The translations under genes were made by a program, and so were the position numbers. Positions 1-5,401 of a stretch of 7,314 bases of DNA are shown piece by piece (the first letter of the stretch is position 1; each line of letters opens with the position of its first letter). Source of the DNA: JALORV01 sp035429725 (GTDB lineage: Bacteria > Pseudomonadota > Gammaproteobacteria > Burkholderiales > Burkholderiaceae_F). The stretch spans positions 1-7,314 of the forward strand of contig DAOMFI010000139.1 in the NCBI GenBank assembly GCA_035429725.1. The letters run 5' to 3'. A model generated the notes under the pieces. The model was not told where the DNA came from. It ran no database searches and worked only from the letters and a program-made list of their open reading frames with translations.

Positions 1-1
1 C

Positions 2-367
2 CTTGTCGTCGGAGAACATCTTCTCGGCGCCGACCGCGAGCACGATGTCGGCGGCGCCGGCGCGCACATGCTGCACCGCCAGGTGCAGCGCTGTGCTCGC
101 GCTGGCACAGGCGTTCTCGACGTTGACCACCGGCAGGCTCTGCAGGCCGCAGGCGCGCAGCGCGAGCTGGCCGCGGATCATGTGCTGGCCGTCCATGTGG
201 CCTTGTGTCGCGTTGGCGAAGTACGCCGCCTGCAGCTGTGAAGGCGCGCAACCTGCATCGGCGAGTGCGGCGGTGACGGCCTGCCGCGTCAGGTCCTTGA
301 CGCTCAGATCTGGATGCCGGCCGAACGGGGTCATGCCCACGCCGGCGATGAAGACGTGATGGCTCAT
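2..367 (-). CDS. Thiolase-family protein, N-terminal part (gene runs off the left edge)
   Basis: The first 122 residues of a leftward gene are present, starting MSHHVFIAGVGMTPFGRH. The opening β-strand and the segment VNVENACASAS (residues 81-91) are characteristic of thiolases; Cys87 in that motif would be the acyl-accepting nucleophile. The following GAADIVLAVGAEKM block (about 104-117) fits the same fold. The overall look is closer to the SCP-x/lipid-transfer-type thiolases than to classical PhaA/FadA, so the reaction is probably thiolytic cleavage or condensation of an acyl-CoA in the cytoplasm; the substrate cannot be told. The ATG is chosen because it opens directly into the conserved first strand, with a weak AGGCAAG-like ribosome site just upstream. 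The catalytic His and second Cys lie outside the window. The gene is divergent from an AraC regulator, which may control it (inference). Confidence 0.85.
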   Translation of the reverse strand, partial: MSHHVFIAGVGMTPFGRHPDLSVKDLTRQAVTAALADAGCAPSQLQAAYFANATQGHMDGQHMIRGQLALRACGLQSLPVVNVENACASASTALHLAVQHVRAGAADIVLAVGAEKMFSDDK

Positions 368-506
368 GTCTTGCCTGGTCTCTGACGGGCGGCGCCATGG
401 CCGCGGAATGGCTCGCAGTCTCGGGTCGGCGCCTTGCCGGGTCTATCGGATTTCCGTCGCGACCTGGAGAACCGCGATCGATAGAATTTCCGCGGGCAAG
501 TGCAGC
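368..506. promoter_or_regulatory. Divergent promoter region between thiolase and AraC-type regulator
   Basis: This is the 139 bp between the two divergent start codons, so it must hold at least part of both promoters. I see no strong sigma-70 pair. The heptamer ATTTCCG occurs twice in direct orientation (450-456 and 486-492, 36 bp apart), which could be regulator half-sites, but a seven-base repeat at this distance is weak evidence. A TAGAAT hexamer at 482-487 (one base off TATAAT) has no convincing -35 partner. Confidence 0.45.
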
Positions 507-1505
507 ATGGACAACGCTTCCGCATCCGCTGGAGAACCGGCCGTCTCGGTGGTCGAGACCACCGACCCGACCATGGCCGGCGAGCGCTTCGAGCTGGTCG
601 CGCAGGACGCGGTGCAACTGCAGTCGAGCCCGATGCGCGCCCGGCGCGTGATCGTGCGGCTGGGCGATGCCAGCGTCGTGTTCCAGTCGACCAACGTGCG
701 CGTGCGCACGCGCACCGCGGCCCACGAGGGGTTGCTCGGCTACGTCACCTTCGGCCCGCAGGCGACGGGCAGCGTGAACGGCCTGCCGGTGCACCCGGAC
801 CTGCTGCTCGCCGCCGAGCCGAATGCCCAGGTCCGCTTCGTCGCCGACGCCGGCTGGGAGAGCCTCACCTTCCTGCTGCGCCCCGAGTACATCCGCGCGC
901 ACCTGAGCGCGCGCCAGCGCGAGGATGAATTCCACATGCCGCGCGGCGTGGAGACGCTGCGCGCCGACGCCGCGAAGGTGCAGGGCCTGTTTGCGTGGGG
1001 CAAGCGCCTGGTGGATGCGGCGGCGCTCGAGCCCGCGCCCTTCAACCACAGCGCCGAGTTGCGGGCGGCGGCGCAGGTCGAACTGGTCGAGACGCTGCTG
1101 GCCACGCTGCGCGAGGCCGCGGGCCGCGCGCCCGACCGCAAGGAACTCGGCCAGCAGGAGCGCAGCCGCATCGTCAAGATCGCCGAGGACCACGCGCTCG
1201 CGCATGTCGGCGAACGCCTGTACGTGTCCGAACTGTGCCGCGCGACGGCGGTCGGCGAACGCGCACTGGAGCATGCGTTCAAGCAGACGATGGGCCTGAC
1301 GCCGGTGGCCTACCTGGCCCGGCTGCGCCTGCACCGCGTGCGCGACGCGCTGCGCAGCCCGGCGCGCGGCTCACGCACGGTGTCGTCCGTGGCGCTGGAC
1401 TGGGGCTTCTGGCATTTCGGCGACTTCTCGCGCGCCTACAAGGACTGCTTCGGCGAGCTGCCGTCGGAGACGCTGCGCCGCGGTCGCGCCGAGCCGGCGC
1501 GGTAG
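507..1505 (+). CDS. AraC-family transcriptional regulator
   Basis: A 332-residue protein. The C-terminal 110 residues (about 219-328) form the paired helix-turn-helix DNA-binding domain of AraC/XylS proteins. The first HTH lies around LYVSELCRATAVGERALEHAFK, followed by the linker GLTPVAYLARLRLHRVRDAL. The second HTH is TVSSVALDWGFWHFGDFSRAYK, and the family signature ends at CFGELPSETLRR. The first about 210 residues are a less conserved sensor domain with a β-rich, cupin-like stretch (about 45-125), so the ligand cannot be predicted. I start at ATG 507 rather than the in-frame ATG at 366: the extra 47 residues look like translated promoter DNA and would overlap the divergent thiolase start. 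The length fits family members with an N-terminal effector domain. Likely role is activator of the divergent thiolase gene or operon (inference from position). Confidence 0.9.
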   Translation: MDNASASAGEPAVSVVETTDPTMAGERFELVAQDAVQLQSSPMRARRVIVRLGDASVVFQSTNVRVRTRTAAHEGLLGYVTFGPQATGSVNGLPVHPDLLLAAEPNAQVRFVADAGWESLTFLLRPEYIRAHLSARQREDEFHMPRGVETLRADAAKVQGLFAWGKRLVDAAALEPAPFNHSAELRAAAQVELVETLLATLREAAGRAPDRKELGQQERSRIVKIAEDHALAHVGERLYVSELCRATAVGERALEHAFKQTMGLTPVAYLARLRLHRVRDALRSPARGSRTVSSVALDWGFWHFGDFSRAYKDCFGELPSETLRRGRAEPAR

Positions 1506-1508
1506 CGG

Positions 1509-1534
1509 GCCCGCTCCCCGGGCGGGGCGCGGGC
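1509..1534. terminator. GC-rich hairpin after the AraC-type gene
   Basis: GCCCGC (1509-1514) pairs with GCGGGC (1529-1534), and inside it CCCC (1516-1519) pairs with GGGG (1524-1527) around a GGGC loop, with one T/C mismatch. It begins four bases after the stop codon of the regulator. There is no T-run after the stem, so it is not a classical intrinsic terminator. It may still slow or end transcription between this gene and the convergent stub on the other strand. Confidence 0.4.
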
Positions 1535-1574
1535 GAAATCCGGAACGCGGCTCCGGCGGCGCGAGGGCTGCTGT

Positions 1575-1730
1575 TCAATCCGCCTGGCCCAGCAGTGGAA
1601 TCGTGCCGTCGATCCCCGCCCCCAGCAGACCGGTCTTGGTGGAGATGCTGAGTTTGGCGCTCGTGTCCCGGATGTCCAGGCTGCGCATCGTCAGCACCGC
1701 GCCGTCGCGGCCGCAGAACGTGAGCACCGC
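1575..1730 (-). pseudogene. C-terminal stub of an unrecognised gene, cut by the IS21 relic
   Basis: Leftward frame with about 50 residues of protein-like sequence, ending TIPLLGQAD and a TGA at 1575-1577. I do not recognise the family. The composition (alternating hydrophobic strands such as AVLTMRSLDI and TSAKLSIS) looks like real coding sequence rather than a shadow. The open frame runs on to an ATG at 1763, but from about 1730 upward it lies over the istA tail on the other strand, so the natural upstream part of this gene seems to be missing. The right boundary is approximate. I read it as the tail of a gene truncated by an insertion and later decay. The alternative is that it is only a chance open frame. 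Confidence 0.35.
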
Positions 1731-1818
1731 GCTGCAGACACTGACGCCGCCCAAGGCGGACACGGCACGCTACGACCGACTGCGCCGACTGGCCGAACAG
1801 GAGGCCAGCCATGACTGA
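1730..1818 (+). pseudogene. istA: istA fragment: last codons of an IS21-family transposase
   Basis: The frame ends in TPPKADTARYDRLRRLAEQ and a TGA at 1816-1818. The pattern P-P-x-A-D-x-x-R-Y-D-x-L-R is what I know from the extreme C-terminus of many IS21-family IstA proteins, just before istB. IstA is normally about 500 residues with a DDE integrase core; none of that is here. Upstream of about 1730 the frame no longer looks like IstA. The call is supported mainly by the adjacent istB start, with which it overlaps by eight bases. Confidence 0.6.
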
Positions 1819-2123
1819 CGCGATCGCCGGGCTGAAGGCGCTGCGGCTGCACGGCTTGGCGGTCACCTGGGGCGAGCGACCAGGCCACGCGCTCGGTGAG
1901 CCACCAGATGGCCGCCGCGCGATTCCCGGTGCACCGTGACCTGGCCGGCTTCGACTTCGACGCCTCGGCGGTGGATCGCAACTTGGTCGGGCAACTGGCC
2001 AAAGGCGAGTTCACGCGCGCCGCCCACAACGTGGTCTTCGTCGTCGACGCGAAGATGACCACTGCGCTGCTGGGCCGGCTCACGCACCACTGCCACATCG
2101 TGGAGACGGGCAACGAGAGCTAG
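1811..2123 (+). pseudogene. istB: istB remnant: IS21 helper ATPase with its core deleted
   Basis: Three separate pieces of IstB can be read. Piece 1, from ATG 1811, is the N-terminal MTDAIAGLKALRLHGLAVTW. Around 1871-1881 the reading frame changes. Piece 2 then continues as TRSVSHQMAAARFPVHRDL and AGFDFDASAVDRNLVGQLA to AAHNVVFV. Piece 3 is DAKMTTALLGRLTHHCHIVE with TGNES, which belongs near the IstB C-terminus. IstB is normally about 250-260 residues and binds ATP to activate IstA. Here the Walker A loop that should follow NVVFV, and everything up to the C-terminal DAKMTTALL block, is gone, and the end is cut at TGNES by a TAG. The product could not be a working ATPase. An internal GTG at 1896 could in principle start a 75-residue peptide, but nothing supports its expression. 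Confidence 0.85.
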
Positions 2124-2395
2124 GCCAGAGCTAGGCCCGCTCACTGATCTCGCGCCACCGCGCGCTGGACCCATGTTGGAGCTTGGCGGCACCCTACTCA
2201 AAGCCTTGGGCCGCTGTGAATGCGACCGGCAGCTTCGTGGCGATGAATTCAGGATCGCCGAAGTCGCCAATGGGTCGAGTCGTCGAGGTCGCTAATCGAC
2301 GTACCGGCCGTCCGCTGCTCCAAGGTTGAGCGGCCGATGTCCAGCAGGGTCCCTTGCTTGCAGTCTTGGCATTGGGTCCACAGCGCATGCTGGGA
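2124..2395. other. Non-coding stretch between IS21 relic and TonB receptor gene
   Basis: About 270 bp with no gene I can support. It lies downstream of the leftward receptor gene and downstream of the istB remnant. There are small inverted repeats: CCGCT/AGCGG (2312-2316 and 2329-2333) nested in two CGGCCG palindromes (2305-2310, 2331-2336), and a CAGCGCATGCTG palindrome (2381-2392) just past the receptor stop codon. None is followed by a T-run. The dodecamer at 2268-2279 recurs beside the IS1182-type element at 5235-5246. Confidence 0.5.
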
Positions 2396-4468
2396 TCAGA
2401 AGCGATAGCTAAGACTGACCCGGAAGCTGCGCGGCTCGCCAGGATGCAGGTGCCGATCATCGACACCCGCGGCCGGCTCACCCGGCAGCCGCGAGGTGTA
2501 GTAGTAGGTGATGTCGTTGGTCGCGGCATTGAACAGGTTGAACACATCCAGGCGAAGCTGCAGGCCGCGCGCCAGTTCGTAGCCGACCTGCGCGTCGATC
2601 ACCGTCTGTGGATCCGAGCGCACACTGTTGTCCTCGGTCAGCGGGTAAGAGCCGATGTAGCGCAAGAACACCGCGCCCGACCACGGCCCGTAACGCGGCA
2701 CCGATACACCGGCTGCCACGACCCAGTCGGGCGCCCCCGGCACGAAGTCGCCTTCGGGTGCATCCTCGGTGAACCGGGCATGGTTCCAGGACAGGTCCAG
2801 GTCCACGAGCATCCACGGCATGGGCGTCCAGCGCGTGGACCATTCGGTGCCATAGCGCCGGGACGGTCGGCCTGCCTCGGTGCTGCCGGCATCGCCGACG
2901 AAGACCAACTCACTGTCCAGCGACAGATACCACAACGATAGCGACGACTGCACGTTCGGGATGATCTCGGTGCGCAGCCCGAGTTCGGCGCCCTTGCTGC
3001 GCACCAGCGGTGTGGCCGGGTCGGCCGGGTCGCCGGTGGCCGGATCGACGCGGATCGTCACGCCGCGGGCGTCGTTGCTGTGGAAGCCGTAGCCGGCATT
3101 GATGAAGTATTCGGTCTGCGCCCAGGGTCCGAACACCAACGACATCTTGGGCGACCAGATGCCCGCCGAGACATCGCCGGAGTTCTTGGGCGTGCTCAGG
3201 CTGGTGACATCGAAGCGGTAACGGTCGTAACGCAGGCCGACGATGCTGCGCATCCAGTCCGCCCACTGCGTGTCGTTCGACGCAAAGACACCTGCGCTGC
3301 TCTCGATCACGTCGTCCAGCCGCGTGGTCGACAGCCGCTCGCGCTGGCGCGTGGCGAACAGGCCCACCGGCTTGATGCGGTCCTGGCGCAGCTCATAGCC
3401 GAGCGTGTTGCGCGAGGGCCGGTCGAACAGTGTCGCGCGCCGCGTCCACTCTCCTGTCCAGCCATAGACATTCCGGTCGTCGCTCTGCTCGAACTGGTCG
3501 CCGTTGACCGGGTCGTTGAGGAAGAAGCTGAAGTTCGAGTACAGGTTCAAGCGGTACTTGAACCAGTACGCCGTGCTGTTGAACTCGCCTCCTGCCAGCG
3601 GTGTCGCATAGTCGGCCGACAGGCTGTAGCGGATGGAGCTGCCGCCGTCGCTGGCGTCGAGCGTGCCGAAGCGGCCGATCAGGCCGGAGTCGATGGCGCG
3701 CAGCGGCACCTGATCGGTGGAGTTCCAGGTGCCGGTGTAGCCCATCGCCGTCAGCGAGAAGTGGCCGTCGCCCACCGGCATGGCGTAGCGCAGCAGGCCG
3801 TTCCACTTGACGTAGTCGGCCGGCACGTCCCAGGGGCCATCGCTGTGCTGATACTCCAAGCCGTAGGTCAGCGCGCCGGGGCCGAGGGCCGGCGAGCCGG
3901 CGAGCAGCGCACGCTGGTAGCCGAAGTCGCCGAGCGTGCCCAGGGCGATGTTCTGCTTCAGCGCATCGCTGTAGGCCATCTTCGCGCCGCCGGCTGACGA
4001 GAAGTCGCCGATCTGCGCGTAGTACGGCCCCTTCCAGTAGTCCACGCGCGAAATCAGCTCGGGGATGATGAAGTTCAGGTCAGTGTAGCCCTGGCCGTGC
4101 GCGTGGGTGCGCAGGTTCACTGGCATGCCGGCCACCCAGGTGGCGAAGTCGGTGCCGTGGTCGAGGTTGAAGCCGCGCAGGAAATACTGGTTCGCCTTGC
4201 CGGCGCCGCTGTGCTGCGTCACCGCTATGCCAGGGATCAGCTCCAGCAGCGTGCCCGGTCGCAGCAGCGGGCGGCTTTCGATCAACTGCGGGGTGATGGT
4301 GCCGGCGCTGGCCGCGTCGCTGCTGCCCAGGCTGTTGATGTAGTGGCCGGTGACCTCGACGCGCTGCGCGTCTGGCTCGCCTTGCGCCAGACAGCCGCCG
4401 CCACAGGCCAGCAGCAACCCGCCACCGGCCAGGGCACGACGCGATCGTGGAGCCCGATGAACGCGCAT
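2396..4468 (-). CDS. TonB-dependent outer-membrane receptor, probably for a metal or metal chelate
   Basis: A 690-residue protein, normal for the family. The start at 4468 has a strong AAGGAG ribosome site six bases upstream; an in-frame ATG 23 codons earlier would put coding sequence through the promoter. Residues 1-30 form an Arg-rich start, a hydrophobic core (LAGGGLLLACGGGCLA) and a likely signal peptidase cut. RVEVTG (36-41) resembles a TonB box. The plug domain follows (about 50-170), with NQYFLRGFNLDHGTDF (93-108) and THAHGQGYTDLNF (121-133), then a 22-strand-type β-barrel of alternating aromatic strands to the C-terminal SLSYRF, whose final Phe is the usual BAM signal. It would import a ligand across the outer membrane using TonB-ExbBD energy. 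The ligand is not readable from sequence; nickel or another metal is inferred only from the divergent NikR-like gene. No inner-membrane transporter gene accompanies it here. Confidence 0.93.
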   Translation of the reverse strand: MRVHRAPRSRRALAGGGLLLACGGGCLAQGEPDAQRVEVTGHYINSLGSSDAASAGTITPQLIESRPLLRPGTLLELIPGIAVTQHSGAGKANQYFLRGFNLDHGTDFATWVAGMPVNLRTHAHGQGYTDLNFIIPELISRVDYWKGPYYAQIGDFSSAGGAKMAYSDALKQNIALGTLGDFGYQRALLAGSPALGPGALTYGLEYQHSDGPWDVPADYVKWNGLLRYAMPVGDGHFSLTAMGYTGTWNSTDQVPLRAIDSGLIGRFGTLDASDGGSSIRYSLSADYATPLAGGEFNSTAYWFKYRLNLYSNFSFFLNDPVNGDQFEQSDDRNVYGWTGEWTRRATLFDRPSRNTLGYELRQDRIKPVGLFATRQRERLSTTRLDDVIESSAGVFASNDTQWADWMRSIVGLRYDRYRFDVTSLSTPKNSGDVSAGIWSPKMSLVFGPWAQTEYFINAGYGFHSNDARGVTIRVDPATGDPADPATPLVRSKGAELGLRTEIIPNVQSSLSLWYLSLDSELVFVGDAGSTEAGRPSRRYGTEWSTRWTPMPWMLVDLDLSWNHARFTEDAPEGDFVPGAPDWVVAAGVSVPRYGPWSGAVFLRYIGSYPLTEDNSVRSDPQTVIDAQVGYELARGLQLRLDVFNLFNAATNDITYYYTSRLPGEPAAGVDDRHLHPGEPRSFRVSLSYRF

Positions 4469-4553
4469 GTGGAACTCCTTGGCTTGCGTATGAAGTTCTG
4501 GAAATATGACATAAACGTACGCAAGAAATGTGACCATCTGCTACGCTGATCCG
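4469..4553. promoter_or_regulatory. Shared receptor/regulator promoter with candidate operator
   Basis: The 85 bp between divergent start codons. A perfect inverted repeat CTTGCGTA (4483-4490) and TACGCAAG (4518-4525) encloses 27 bp. The interior includes GTATGA (4488-4493) and ATATGAC (4504-4510); GTATGA equals the known E. coli NikR half-site, and CATA at 4510-4513 partly matches a mirrored TCATAC, but the spacing is 15-16 and the match incomplete. This region must contain both promoters, so a regulator bound here could control the receptor and itself. No clear -35/-10 pair at normal spacing is visible on either strand. The receptor side carries AAGGAG (on the minus strand, about 4474-4479); the regulator side has no good ribosome site. 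Confidence 0.6.
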
Positions 4554-5048
4554 ATGCAACGCTTCACCATCTCCCTGGACGACAAGCTGGCGCAGGACTT
4601 CGATGCCTGGATCGCGCAGCGGCGCTATGTCAACCGCTCGGAAGCGGTGCGTGACCTGTTGCGCTCCGAACTGGAACGCACTTCGCAGAAGGCCGACGAG
4701 AGCACCGATTGTGTCGCCAGCCTGTCCTATGTGTACCGTCGCGGCGAACTCGACGTGACGCGCCGGCTGAGCACGCTGCAGCACGACCACCATGATCTGG
4801 TGATGAACAGCACGATGGTGCCGCTGGATCACGAGTTCCGGCTGGAGACGCTGACGCTGCGCGGTACCACCGGTGTGGTGCGGCAGTTCGCCGACCTGCT
4901 GTGCGCGCAGCGCGGCGTGCGCCACGGCAAGTTGAACCTGATCGGGATGGAGGTGCACGAGGCGCACCGGCACGGACTGCCCGGCAGCGGCGCATCGAAG
5001 AAGGGGGCTGCGGGTGCGGAGCACAAGCACCTGCGGCCGGCACATTGA
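4554..5048 (+). CDS. NikR-like ribbon-helix-helix metal regulator with altered nickel site
   Basis: A 164-residue protein. It aligns end to end with E. coli NikR (133 residues): MQRFTISLDDKLAQDFDAWI is the DNA-binding ribbon and first helix, and NRSEAVRDLLRSEL the second helix, keeping Arg3 and Thr5, with Ser7 for Thr7. The C-terminal ACT-like domain keeps SLSYVY, QHDHHDL and QFADLLCAQRGVRHGKL. The start at ATG 4554 gives the β-strand at residue 1 as in the family; a GTG at 4530 would add eight residues. The odd part is the metal site: by alignment E. coli H76 is kept (H77), but H87, H89 and C95 become M88, P90 and R96. A tail of about 30 residues past the usual end carries H135, H138, H140, H157, H159 and H164. 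It probably represses the divergent receptor gene and itself (inference). I withhold the symbol nikR because the ligand set is not that of NikR. Confidence 0.88.
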   Translation: MQRFTISLDDKLAQDFDAWIAQRRYVNRSEAVRDLLRSELERTSQKADESTDCVASLSYVYRRGELDVTRRLSTLQHDHHDLVMNSTMVPLDHEFRLETLTLRGTTGVVRQFADLLCAQRGVRHGKLNLIGMEVHEAHRHGLPGSGASKKGAAGAEHKHLRPAH

Positions 5049-5239
5049 GCAGTAGGAGCGCGTACGGCGACAGTGCCGTCTATGTGCATCGCGCGAAGGC
5101 TTTGACTTTGAGTCCCCTGATCGGCAATGGTGGTGCGCACGCGTGAGTGCCGGACGACGACAGCCTGGCCGACCGGGTTGGCCCGGCAGTCACCGTCCGC
5201 TTTGCGGTCTCAATTTCAATGACTTGACCGACAGCAATG
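5049..5239. other. Non-coding stretch after the NikR-like gene
   Basis: About 190 bp without a supportable gene or RNA. A small hairpin, ACGGC (5064-5068) with GCCGT (5075-5079), begins 16 bp after the regulator stop and could be a weak terminator, but lacks a T-run. With the about 140 bp non-coding end of the neighbouring insertion sequence, the total gene-free stretch is about 350 bp. Confidence 0.45.
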
Positions 5240-5243
5240 GGTC
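5240..5243. repeat. Target-site duplication GGTC, left copy
   Basis: GGTC lies immediately outside the left inverted repeat of the IS1182-type element and is repeated as GGTC at 6929-6932 immediately outside the right one. Four identical bases at the exact IR edges suggest a target duplication, though four bases can match by chance (1 in 256). Confidence 0.55.
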
Positions 5244-5263
5244 GAGGCCGTGTGAGAACGCCC
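5244..5263 (+). repeat. Inverted repeat of IS1182-type element (transposase 3' side)
   Basis: Begins GAGGCCGTGTGA and matches the reverse complement of 6909-6928 at 18 of 20 positions, with mismatches at positions 13 and 17. It defines the end of the element downstream of the transposase stop. Confidence 0.85.
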
Positions 5264-5401
5264 GATGAGGTCCGCATGGCGGACGTGCGGAGCATCGGCC
5301 GTTGAGGGACGTTCAAGTCGACCAGTACGCGTGTCGTCGCGTTATGCCGGCATTGCGCAGTTGCTGGAATAGTCGCGCTTCGAATGAGCATGTAGAAGGG
5401 C

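Larger units (their letters stand above)
1730..2123 (+). mobile_element. Decayed IS21-family element (istA tail plus collapsed istB)
   Basis: Two overlapping gene remnants in the order and spacing typical of IS21-family elements: the last codons of istA, with the stop overlapping the istB start in ATGACTGA (1811-1818), then istB. Nearly all of istA, the left terminal repeats, the ATPase core of istB and the right end are absent, so the element cannot move by itself. Both boundaries are approximate, because no terminal inverted repeats or target duplication could be found. Confidence 0.75.

Noticed and set aside
366..506. N-terminal extension of the AraC-type regulator to ATG 366
   Set aside because: The extra 47 residues look like translated promoter DNA and would overlap the divergent thiolase start; family similarity begins after ATG 507.
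3080..3997. 305-residue open frame on the + strand within the TonB receptor gene
   Set aside because: Antisense shadow of the receptor; low-complexity Ala/Val/Arg composition and no recognisable motif.
4488..4515. Canonical E. coli-type NikR operator GTATGA-N16-TCATAC
   Set aside because: GTATGA is present, but at N16 the partner reads CATAAA and at N15 ACATAA; neither is a proper mirrored half-site, so only the outer CTTGCGTA palindrome is proposed.
4080..5045. 321-residue open frame on the - strand covering the NikR-like gene and the receptor start
   Set aside because: It crosses the shared promoter and overlaps two real genes in wrong frames; the Ala/Arg-rich end is shadow sequence.
5049..5239. 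tRNA gene or att site between the NikR-like gene and the IS
   Set aside because: I searched by eye for a TTCGA-type T-loop and cloverleaf pairing and found none.
5080..5391. 103-residue open frame on the - strand after the NikR-like gene
   Set aside because: It runs across the IS1182 terminal repeat and boundary, has no recognisable motif and no clear ribosome site.
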